Assembly: GCA_035430165.1 (NCBI GenBank)
Contig: DAOMGE010000036.1
Coordinates: forward strand, 1-31,025
Length of the DNA stretch: 31,025 bases
From: UBA7239 sp035430165
Lineage (GTDB): Bacteria; Pseudomonadota; Gammaproteobacteria; Pseudomonadales; UBA7239
Reading direction: 5' to 3'
A model generated the notes under the pieces. That model made no database searches, was not told where the DNA came from, and saw only the letters and a list, made by a program, of their open reading frames with translations. Positions 25,185 through 31,025 of this stretch are shown here, piece by piece; position 1 is the stretch's first letter; every line of letters begins with the position of its first letter. The position numbers were made by a program, and so were the translations under genes.

Positions 25185-25792
25185 GCCATATCGGCGTAAC
25201 AACAGCTGGTAAATATGAATTGGTCATTTTTAATGAATGAGTGTGAAAATCCAAAGTAATCTTTTGATGAAGGATCGTTATATTTTAGAGTCTTGCCAAG
25301 GGTATTAACATCATCACCAGTGATAAAGCGCTGGATATGACTTTTAAAATCACCGAAAGCCAAATTAATTGCAGTTTTTTGGCTGCAGGCATGCTTGTTT
25401 GGCCGCATTTTCTTTGTCATCTTTATAGATGGTGTCTCTATGACATTATCATCTTTTATGCCAAGATCAGGGGGTGCCTTTTTAACTAACAAATGCCCAT
25501 TACCTTGCAAAAAATTCTTGTAAATGGCAACCATTGCTTCCCACGCGGTATCTGCCACATGTTCTCCAGCTTCGATTATATTTCCTTCAGCATCAAGGAC
25601 TGCAAGTACAGCTGGGTCACCATCCTTGGTGACAACTGAAAGCCCTGAATGGGCAGTTCCAGCAATCAGGAATCTATGTCGTTTGTTTAAATTCGATAAG
25701 CCAATCACCACGATGTTCCTTTTGCATGCAACCGAATTCATCGGTCTGGGTGCGTCAGCCAAAAGTTGACTGCCTTTGCATAAGGCAAACAT
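25157..25792 (-). CDS. hypothetical protein
   Basis: This 211-residue protein has no family I recognise. The N-terminal half is hydrophobic and beta-like (RNIVVIGLSN, RFLIAGTAHSGLSVVTKDGDPAVLAVLDAEGNII), the middle is lysine-rich, and the end (SHSFIKNDQFIFTSC) is aromatic-rich. There is no signal peptide or membrane helix. The start could also be the internal ATG at 25741. The 3' end overlaps the recombinase 3' end by 28 bp, so the two are convergent. It has a coding-like composition and a good length, and I believe it is real; a role in the island is only guessed from location. Confidence 0.6.
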   Translation of the reverse strand: MFALCKGSQLLADAPRPMNSVACKRNIVVIGLSNLNKRHRFLIAGTAHSGLSVVTKDGDPAVLAVLDAEGNIIEAGEHVADTAWEAMVAIYKNFLQGNGHLLVKKAPPDLGIKDDNVIETPSIKMTKKMRPNKHACSQKTAINLAFGDFKSHIQRFITGDDVNTLGKTLKYNDPSSKDYFGFSHSFIKNDQFIFTSCCYADMAYDTNSRFS

Positions 25793-26053
25793 GAGGCCAG
25801 GATGTTGTCAATAAAATAAACAACTTTAGACGCGCAATTGTGATATTAAGCCCTGTGAGCTTTGGTGCTTGTACACAAGGTATTTGCAAATCAAATGGTT
25901 ACATTGATATCAAGATTGTGCAGCTATCTGGCGATTCATGCGGAGTGTGGGAGCATCCTTAGCCACATGTGCCGGCTTTGGGCGTTACCCTGTTTGGGAT
26001 TTCCTATCTGCATGCTGGTTGGCATTGCCAGCGGCCACCGCGTCAACTTTGCA

Positions 26054-26323
26054 CACAATATTGCCGACCGGCAGGAAGTGACCACCGACGGCAATGGCCA
26101 CAGCACCGCGTTCGATTACAACAGCAAGGGCGCCAAGACCCGCGAGACCGATGCGCTGGGCCACGTCACCACGTTTGCCTATGACGCCAACAACGCTGTC
26201 ACGCGCGAAACCAGAACGCTCACCGTGAACGGCGCGCCGCAAACGGTGGTGACACAGTACGTTTGCGACGCCAACGGCAACTTCGTGGCAGAGATCGACC
26301 GGGCAGAGCGCAGAACCACGCAT
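26054..26323 (+). pseudogene. RHS/YD-repeat protein fragment
   Basis: A 90-codon stretch reads as RHS repeats: TTDGNGHSTAFDYNSKGAKTRE, TDALGHVTTFAYDANN and CDANGNFVAEIDRAERR, with the repeated G(H/N)xxxxxYDxxG pattern. RHS proteins are very large (over 1,000 residues), so this is an internal scrap with neither the N-terminal part nor the toxin tip. The segment is clearly richer in G+C than the DNA on both sides, and coding likeness ends abruptly at about 26323 at a T-run. It is probably left from a recombination event. An open frame begins at 25862, but its first 60 codons do not look coding. Confidence 0.75.
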
Positions 26324-26406
26324 AGGTTTTTTCAAATAGAGTCGATCATTAGTGAATGATGGAAATTGAGTAATACATTTATTTCAGTAGGGATTTCTGT
26401 TTCAGA

Positions 26407-27078
26407 TTAAACCGTAATTTGTTTAAATTCGCAGATATCTGAAAATAAAACTTCAAGACCTGCCAGCGCTGATTCATGTAGTTCTTGTGTTATATCTCCG
26501 CAGGCATCACTGATTACCAGTGAATCAAACCCTTTATCGAATGCGGATCGAGCTGTACCAGTTACGCACATATTCGTAAATATCCCAGTTATAACGAGGG
26601 TTTCTATACCGTTGCGCCGCAAAATCTTTTCCAGTGCTGTGCCTTCGAAGCTGCTACATGCTGATTTGATGATCACCGGCTCATTATCCAGAGGCATTAA
26701 TGTTGGCTCAAAGTCCGAATCTTGCGACTCTGGTGATGCAATAATTGGCTTTTCATAGATCATGTTGCCAAGTTGGCACATGACAGGTAGGTCGCTATAG
26801 TTCTGCATGAGAGTGCAGTATTTACTATGAATAACGAGCGCCTGTTTTTCTCTGAATAATTTCAGGGTTTTCTGAATGGTAGGAATAATAGTTGTCTGAA
26901 CCCTATTCAGAAACCAGTCTGGTAATTCTTTATCCAGGTTACGGTAGTGATTCATGAGCATAGAGTCGCCGTCATACTGGCCTTTCACCATGTCGATAAC
27001 GAGTAGAGCGGTTTTTCTGAAGTCAATGTTATATTTTTCTTTGCGGCGACCTGCGCGCATGATGTCGGTTTTGTTCAT
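26407..27078 (-). CDS. isochorismatase-like cysteine hydrolase
   Basis: The 223-residue protein has the family triad: Asp29 (ALLVIDMVKGQ), Lys138 (PVIIKSACSSF) and Cys171 (TNMCVTGTARSAF), along with DACGDITQELHESALAGLE. Members hydrolyse isochorismate, nicotinamide or other amides and ureas; the substrate cannot be read. The N-terminus has about 20 extra residues before the domain. The ATG at 27076-27078 has GGGGAG upstream, a strong RBS. It is divergent from the XRE gene with two operator-like palindromes in between, so it may be controlled by that regulator (inference). No membrane segments are present. Confidence 0.85.
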   Translation of the reverse strand: MNKTDIMRAGRRKEKYNIDFRKTALLVIDMVKGQYDGDSMLMNHYRNLDKELPDWFLNRVQTTIIPTIQKTLKLFREKQALVIHSKYCTLMQNYSDLPVMCQLGNMIYEKPIIASPESQDSDFEPTLMPLDNEPVIIKSACSSFEGTALEKILRRNGIETLVITGIFTNMCVTGTARSAFDKGFDSLVISDACGDITQELHESALAGLEVLFSDICEFKQITV

Positions 27079-27225
27079 GTTGCTCCCCGTTTTTTTAACT
27101 ATTCGTGCTGTTATGAATATGTAGTGATTATCGGCTTTTGTGGATTTGCCAAAATATCAAGGAATTGTATTTGGCTGTTCTGGTTGCCGGTGTCTGATTG
27201 TCTAATGGTGTCAGCCTGGCTAAAT

Positions 27226-27275
27226 ACTAAGGAAACCTTAGTAAAAAGCAACTGCCAAACTAAGAAGATCTTAGC
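27226..27275. promoter_or_regulatory. two matching operator-like palindromes upstream of XRE gene
   Basis: Site 1 (27226-27242) is ACTAAGG-AAA-CCTTAGT, a perfect 7-3-7 palindrome. Site 2 (27259-27275) is ACTAAGA-AGA-TCTTAGC, of the same design with one mismatch. Their centres are 33 bp apart, about three helical turns. A half-site-like CTAAGA lies near the XRE start. Autoregulation by the XRE protein is inferred. Confidence 0.65.
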
Positions 27276-27298
27276 TATCCATCAATTTGGGGCTAAGA

Positions 27299-27598
27299 GT
27301 GTCGGTATTTTCCAAAAGACTACGGGAAGCAAGGCTGAGGGCAGGGCTCACGCAGGAGGGCCTGGGCGTATTGGCTGGCATCGACGAGATGACGGCCAGC
27401 CCGAGAATGAACCAGTATGAGAAGGGAAAACATGAGCCAGATTTTTCTATGGTGGAGCGAATAGCTAAAGCCCTGAAACTGCCTGCGCCGTACTTCTACA
27501 CCGCGGATGATCAGGCTGCTGAATTGTTGCTGGGATTTCATCGGCTCAAGAAATCAGACAAGGCTAAGTTGCTGCAAGCTTTGAGTGAGATGCTTTGA
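27299..27598 (+). CDS. XRE-family helix-turn-helix regulator
   Basis: The protein has about 99 residues and a lambda-repressor-type HTH: VFSKRLREARLRAGLTQEGLGVLAGI, then MNQYEKGKHEPDFSMVERIAKALKLPAPYFY, which is the canonical XRE end of the recognition helix region. A short C-terminal helix (LLGFHRLKKSDKAKLLQALSEML) may allow dimerisation. I chose the GTG at 27299 with GGGG 8-11 bases upstream; a TTG at 27287 would add four residues. It likely binds the two palindromes upstream and controls itself and perhaps the divergent hydrolase. A 9-bp hairpin follows about 65 bp after its stop. Confidence 0.88.
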   Translation: MSVFSKRLREARLRAGLTQEGLGVLAGIDEMTASPRMNQYEKGKHEPDFSMVERIAKALKLPAPYFYTADDQAAELLLGFHRLKKSDKAKLLQALSEML

Positions 27599-27662
27599 GT
27601 TTAAAAATTACTATTTGATGATCGGCTGCATACTGCTGCTATCTCAGCGTATGATTTTCGGA

Positions 27663-27684
27663 TGAACCATCTTTTGATGGTTCA
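27663..27684 (+). terminator. hairpin downstream of XRE gene
   Basis: Perfect 9-bp arms TGAACCATC and GATGGTTCA surround a TTTT loop. It is not followed directly by a T-run (a T5 comes about 10 bases later), so termination is plausible but not certain. Confidence 0.45.
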
Positions 27685-27710
27685 ATAAAGCACTATTTTT
27701 AATCAACCCC

Positions 27711-27856
27711 TTCGGCTCTGCGCGCTCCAAGCTGCGCGGCGCCGAACGCCCCACTCTTTGGGGCTGCACCGCATCCACATTCAACATAATTTCGCATTAT
27801 TCGCAGCCATTCTGGCTGTTCGCGCCATGCGCCGTATAATTGAAACTATGTTAAAT
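27711..27856. repeat. cluster of strong hairpins, one with attC-like boxes
   Basis: This non-coding stretch, between the XRE gene and a convergent hypothetical, holds three hairpins. The first has TTCGGC/GCCGAA arms with inner GCGC/GCGC (27711-27746). The second is GCCCCA-CTCTT-TGGGGC (27748-27764). The third is a 78-bp element (27779-27856) with ends ATTCAACATAATTTC and GAAACTATGTTAAAT (13/15 complementary) and inner CAGCC/GGCTG. The end heptamers ATTCAAC and GTTAAAT fit the integron attC pattern RYYYAAC...GTTRRRY. It could also be a structured RNA or a small mobile repeat. Confidence 0.5.
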
Positions 27857-27953
27857 GCATCTGCTATTATGTTTCGGCTATGCCGAAGACAATTGTTATT
27901 ATTGAATGCTGTGGACTATTATTTCACTATCAATTTAGTGTTTATTTTATAGC

Positions 27954-28445
27954 CTATTCGTCATCCCAGTAAGGTTTTTTGTATGCGGATTTCGATACGG
28001 GTGGCGGTGGTATAGTCTGATTATTTCTGATGGGATAGTACTTCATATACAAATCTCTACTTATGCCGCATTTGTTTCTTATTGCTTCGTGAACAACCTT
28101 TTGCATTCGTTCCCCCCATGCTTTTGAGCTTGAAATTCCTCTTGAGAAATAGATATCAAAAAACCATATTTTTTCTTCAACTACAGTAATGCGTGTTCGA
28201 TACTGTGCTGGCTGCGTTATGTGGTATAAAGTGTCTTTAATCGCCTCTGCCAGCATGTAGGCCGATATAACTTTCCACTCTTTTATTCCGTTGCGATAAC
28301 AAACAATCTTTCTCGAATGCATGCAAAAGTGTTCAAGATCCAGAGTTTTTGGTTTTCGATTTAGTTCAGGTCTGTGGATCTGGATGATCGATTTCTTGGC
28401 ATCCTTGCTGCCTCTATATATCTGTAAATCAAAAATGATTCCCAT
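27954..28445 (-). CDS. hypothetical protein
   Basis: This 163-residue protein is not one I recognise. It is basic and aromatic-rich, without a signal peptide or membrane helix. Features are an opening MGIIFDLQIYRGSKDAKKS, a central KIWFFDIYFSRGI, and a proline run IPPPPVSKSAYKKPYWDDE at the end. The composition is AT-rich like its neighbours. The RBS is weak (GGGATAA). It is not near any known partner. I take it as real because of the length and the lack of another gene on either strand. Confidence 0.55.
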   Translation of the reverse strand: MGIIFDLQIYRGSKDAKKSIIQIHRPELNRKPKTLDLEHFCMHSRKIVCYRNGIKEWKVISAYMLAEAIKDTLYHITQPAQYRTRITVVEEKIWFFDIYFSRGISSSKAWGERMQKVVHEAIRNKCGISRDLYMKYYPIRNNQTIPPPPVSKSAYKKPYWDDE

Positions 28446-28615
28446 GACGAATTATCCCGGTGGTTCAGTTACCCCGAGGATGCTATATGCCAAAGATGCG
28501 TGTAATAACGAGGAAATGCCGCTTTTCATTGCTGTGGTGCTTGCTATTTCCTTGAAATCTTCACTGTATCAATTGTCATTTAATCTGGCTTTTCACCTGC
28601 ATTGGAGATATAGCC

Positions 28616-28813
28616 ATGAAAAAGCATAAAGCCAAATCAAAGCCTGAAAATAAAAAGTCACTTATCGCTACGGCGAGATCAGCCTTAATTCATGTGATGG
28701 TATTCGGTGTCATATCGACTACCGGGCATGTCGCTGTAACATCACTGAGCGCATCCGTCGGTAGCGTTGGTTCCAGCCTTTTGCCGCCGATTGGCGGTAT
28801 GGTTCTCATGTGA
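28616..28813 (+). CDS. small hypothetical membrane-like protein
   Basis: This 65-residue protein starts with a lysine-rich stretch (MKKHKAKSKPENKKS), followed by about 45 mostly hydrophobic or small residues (IHVMVFGVISTTGHVAVTSL, then LLPPIGGMVLM). It may span or attach to the inner membrane, but its low length gives no certainty. GGAG lies 9-12 bases before the ATG. The TGA is followed at once by a second small ORF, suggesting coupling. It could be a small toxin-like or accessory peptide; there is no direct evidence for that. Confidence 0.5.
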   Translation: MKKHKAKSKPENKKSLIATARSALIHVMVFGVISTTGHVAVTSLSASVGSVGSSLLPPIGGMVLM

Positions 28814-28819
28814 TTGGCG

Positions 28820-29062
28820 ATGCGTATGACACATAACGATATGTCAGGTATTGCAGTCGGCTATGTTCACTCATTGAATAGTCCAGGATGTAATACCTAT
28901 GCTATTTATGCGCGTTTCCATAGAGAACTCTCGAATGGAGTGTGGATTCGCGGGTCTGGGATTGAGAAAGCATTCGACGATGAATTGATGGCAGTACAGT
29001 GGTTGCAGAATCTTGGCTGCGCTGATGACAGGATTAAAATTTGTCGCCGTGGCTTGGGCTGA
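28820..29062 (+). CDS. small hypothetical protein, coupled to the preceding ORF
   Basis: This 80-residue protein begins MRMTHNDMSGIAVGYVHSLN and contains YAIYARFHRELSNGVWIRGSGIEKAFDDE, a mixed alpha/beta-like sequence with no family I know. The ATG at 28820 (or TTG 28814) lies within 7 bp of the preceding stop, so translation is probably coupled. There is no independent RBS. It may work with the preceding hydrophobic peptide (inference). Both are AT-rich and island-like. Confidence 0.45.
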   Translation: MRMTHNDMSGIAVGYVHSLNSPGCNTYAIYARFHRELSNGVWIRGSGIEKAFDDELMAVQWLQNLGCADDRIKICRRGLG

Positions 29063-29139
29063 TGGGACTTGCCATGGTTTGATAGATAGTTCTGTCCTAC
29101 GATTCGCAGTTTTGTGCGCATGTTGTGCCACTCTTTTTG

Positions 29140-29160
29140 TTAGCTCTTCTGGTGAGCTAA
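29140..29160. terminator. 7-bp hairpin before HAD gene
   Basis: Arms TTAGCTC and GAGCTAA with a TTCTGGT loop lie 78 bp after the small ORF. No T-run follows on the + strand, but five T occur just before it, so on the reverse strand it would have an A-rich tail and be weak. Confidence 0.3.
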
Positions 29161-29208
29161 TCAAGTGCTAATCTGCACTGTCGCCACAGCAGTAACAAGG
29201 AGTGATTC

Positions 29209-29691
29209 ATGAATATTCCCAACAATATCGCTCCAGAATTTATCATCTTCTTGGATTTTGATGGCGTATTGCATCCAGCAGACGCAAATAAACATGAGAA
29301 ATTCAGGCCAGACGCCATTCAGTCTGTGAATCGAATCCTGGATCAGCTGGATGCAAGCATTGTCTTGTCTACAGCGTGGAGGATGGACTATTCCACAGAT
29401 AAATTTAACGCCTGGTTCAATAATAGAATCATCGACACTACGCCTGTTCATGATTTGGATCTCAAAAAAGAAAATCCCCGGTTTCATGAAGTCATCAACT
29501 TTCTCAAAGCCCATGGTTGGCTGCATATTCCCTGGATTGCCATTGACGACAAGCGCATTCATTATCCAAAAGGATCGCCAGCGTATATTACAGACCATAA
29601 AATTGGCCTTACCAAAAAAGACGCGGACACTATCGTATTGATCGGGAAATGCATGAAGTTTGCGCGGCGATCACTGTGCGACTACGAGTGA
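29209..29691 (+). CDS. HAD-domain protein (Swiss-army-knife RNA repair-like HAD)
   Basis: The 160-residue protein carries HAD motif I LDFDGVLHP (Asp16, Asp18), motif II VLSTAWRM, and an acidic motif IV-like WIAIDDKRIHYP. The short length, with only a small cap, and the string DGVLHP resemble the HAD phosphatase domain found in RNA-repair proteins and as free-standing proteins in mobile elements. The activity may be removal of phosphate from nucleic-acid ends or nucleotides; this is inference. AAGGAG lies 9-14 bases before the ATG. The 3' end overlaps the convergent umuC by 21 bp. Confidence 0.8.
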   Translation: MNIPNNIAPEFIIFLDFDGVLHPADANKHEKFRPDAIQSVNRILDQLDASIVLSTAWRMDYSTDKFNAWFNNRIIDTTPVHDLDLKKENPRFHEVINFLKAHGWLHIPWIAIDDKRIHYPKGSPAYITDHKIGLTKKDADTIVLIGKCMKFARRSLCDYE

Positions 29692-30969
29692 CGCTTGTCT
29701 TGTTGTATAACACGGCGACAAATTCTGCCGACTCATACGCCAGTCATCGTTCTGTATTGCTGTTGCCAGTTGCACTGTGCCTCTGCCATATCTGGCATTC
29801 AGCATATCCATTGTTTGCATCAGCTTTGCATTTTCTGGCGAAGATTTCTGTGCAAACAGATCTTCCTGTAGCCGTGCGCCCGTCTCAATCCCTGACAGCA
29901 TCACGCCTGCTTTTTTGTAGAGATAACCCGGCTTGTAAATGCCATCCAATAATTGCATAGCCAACTGGTTGAATTGCAGCGTGTCAGAGGATGGGAGGGC
30001 GAGGGCTATGGATTTGCTACCGTGGTATTGCACATCCTGTTCACGAAAGCGGTTGGTGTCGATAAACACGTTGATCACATTGGCAAGCGTGCCTTGCTCG
30101 CGTAATGCGGCTACGGCACTACATACATGTGTAGTGATGACGGCTTGCAGCGCGATTTTATCCGTTACTAATTGCCCGAAAGAACGTGAGCGAATGATCT
30201 GCTGGTTCGGCTCGTTAACTTCCGATAACTCCAGGCAACTGTTCCCAGCCAGTTCGCGGCAGATGCGCTCCACCACCACACCAAAGCGTTTGCGAATTGT
30301 GCCCTGGTCTGCATCACGTAATTGCTGGGCGGTGTATATGCCCATCTTCTGCAAATGCGCAGAGAGCTTTCTGCCGATCCCCCAGATGCTGCCCGCAGGA
30401 ATATCGGTCAGCAAAGCGTCACGCTGTTCATCCGGCATATCCACCAAATTGCACACGCCGTTCCACTGCAATTGTTTCTTGGCAATGTGATTAGCGAGTT
30501 TTGCCTGCACCTTGCTATAGCCGATGCCAACGCAGGTGGGAATGCGCGCCCACTTGTATACCCGTCTGCGAATCAAACAGCCCAGGGCTTGCCTATCGGC
30601 AATGCCTGTGAGATCCGCAAAACATTCGTCTATGCTGTACACCTCGACGCGAGGAGTGAGGGAAGCAATCGCCGCCATCATGCGTGCCGACATATCTGCA
30701 TACAGTTCGTAATTTGAGCTGAAAACTACAATGCCATGTTGGCGAACAGCTTTCTGAATTTGAAAAAACGGCACCCCCATCTGAATGCCGAGTTGCTTGG
30801 CTTCTGCCGAGCGCGCTACCACACAACCATCGTTATTCGATAGCACTACCACTGGCGAGTTGCGAAGGTCTGGCCGGAAAGCTTTTTCGCAACTGGCGTA
30901 AAAACTATTGCCATCTATCAATGCAAATACAGGTTTTTGGCTTGTCGTCAGCATTGATGAATGATCCAT
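29671..30969 (-). CDS. umuC: UmuC-type translesion DNA polymerase V subunit
   Basis: The 432-residue Y-family polymerase has catalytic Asp19 (ALIDGNSFYASCE), Asp114-Glu115 (VYSIDECFADLTG), the NNDGCVVARSAEAK finger region, and a helix-hairpin-helix (IWGIGRKLSAHLQKMG). The C-terminus has the SRSFGQLV little-finger strand and NARYGRGTV. It forms Pol V with cleaved UmuD and copies past lesions, raising mutation. The start at 30969 overlaps umuD; the ATG at 30954 is an alternative that keeps the full domain. umuDC operons are usually LexA-controlled; the promoter lies outside the window. A complete copy on an island suggests a mobile-element version such as those of plasmids or ICEs. Confidence 0.95.
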   Translation of the reverse strand: MDHSSMLTTSQKPVFALIDGNSFYASCEKAFRPDLRNSPVVVLSNNDGCVVARSAEAKQLGIQMGVPFFQIQKAVRQHGIVVFSSNYELYADMSARMMAAIASLTPRVEVYSIDECFADLTGIADRQALGCLIRRRVYKWARIPTCVGIGYSKVQAKLANHIAKKQLQWNGVCNLVDMPDEQRDALLTDIPAGSIWGIGRKLSAHLQKMGIYTAQQLRDADQGTIRKRFGVVVERICRELAGNSCLELSEVNEPNQQIIRSRSFGQLVTDKIALQAVITTHVCSAVAALREQGTLANVINVFIDTNRFREQDVQYHGSKSIALALPSSDTLQFNQLAMQLLDGIYKPGYLYKKAGVMLSGIETGARLQEDLFAQKSSPENAKLMQTMDMLNARYGRGTVQLATAIQNDDWRMSRQNLSPCYTTRQASLVVAQ

Positions 30970-31025
30970 CGCACCACACCGATTACCTCCAGTATCTGGC
31001 CATCCTGCGGCACGATGGGCGGGTA
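30948..31025 (-). CDS. umuD: UmuD, C-terminal fragment at window edge
   Basis: Reverse-strand reading from the edge gives YPPIVPQDGQILEVIGVV and on to the stop, 25 residues before TGA at 30948-30950. This is the C-terminal beta region of UmuD/LexA-like proteins (pattern YPPI.v..G..leV.GVV..vI). UmuD is a self-cleaving subunit of Pol V. The gene overlaps umuC by 22 bp, as is usual for the umuDC pair. The rest is outside the window. Confidence 0.88.
   Translation of the reverse strand, partial: YPPIVPQDGQILEVIGVVRWIIHQC

Larger units (their letters stand above)
23535..31025. mobile_element. putative integrative island beside rimO, left part
   Basis: A large serine recombinase starts within 3-15 bp of rimO and is followed by lower-GC hypothetical genes, an RHS fragment, regulators and umuDC. 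Site-specific recombinase genes usually sit next to their attachment site. The right boundary is outside the window, and the extent to the edge is inference. Confidence 0.55.

Overview
The window comes from a bacterium of the Pseudomonadota, probably gamma- or betaproteobacterial. The genes comM, proA, rimO, gph, a SEC-C/UPF0149 gene, a DksA-type zinc-finger gene and umuDC all point that way. No rRNA or tRNA genes are visible and I cannot name the genus. The layout is a stretch of ordinary chromosome (about 14,040-23,534) between two different mobile elements.

Region 1 (1 to about 14,038) is the right-hand part of a Tn7-like transposon of the comM-targeting (Tn6022/AbaR-like) type; its left end lies outside the window. 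The transposition operon runs leftward from the right end: tnsA, tnsB, tnsC, tniQ and a zinc-ribbon/recombinase-like tniE. The terminus carries four copies of a ~20-bp repeat, probably TnsB-binding sites, and directly adjoins the 3' third of comM, which is cut off from its 5' part. The cargo includes a complete type II CBASS anti-phage operon, also leftward: capV (patatin phospholipase), a DncV-type cyclic dinucleotide synthase, cap2 (E1-E2 fusion) and cap3 (JAMM isopeptidase). A divergent WYL-domain regulator (capW) precedes it. A perfect palindrome sits exactly in the spacer of a good promoter for capV, which fits repression by CapW. Other cargo is a metallophosphoesterase (cut by the window edge), a small transposase-like remnant, and an Xre/MbcA/ParS-type antitoxin with no toxin beside it.

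Region 2 (about 14,040-23,534) is core chromosome: the comM remnant, a B12-binding radical SAM protein, proA, two SAM-dependent methyltransferases, a short DksA-like protein, an extradiol (VOC-fold) dioxygenase, gph, a SEC-C protein and rimO. It has compact spacing, higher GC and intergenic hairpins.

Region 3 (23,535 to the right edge) looks like a second island. A large serine recombinase begins 3-15 bp from the rimO start codon in the opposite direction, so the 5' end of rimO is the likely attachment site. Behind it lie lower-GC genes: two larger hypotheticals, an RHS-repeat fragment, an isochorismatase-like hydrolase divergent from an XRE regulator with two matching operators between them, a cluster of strong hairpins including one with attC-like end boxes, two tiny coupled ORFs, a HAD phosphatase-like protein and umuC with the tail of umuD.

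The most interesting points are the self-contained regulatory design of the CBASS cargo, the composite TniE protein of the transposon, the rimO-adjacent recombinase, and the XRE operator pair.
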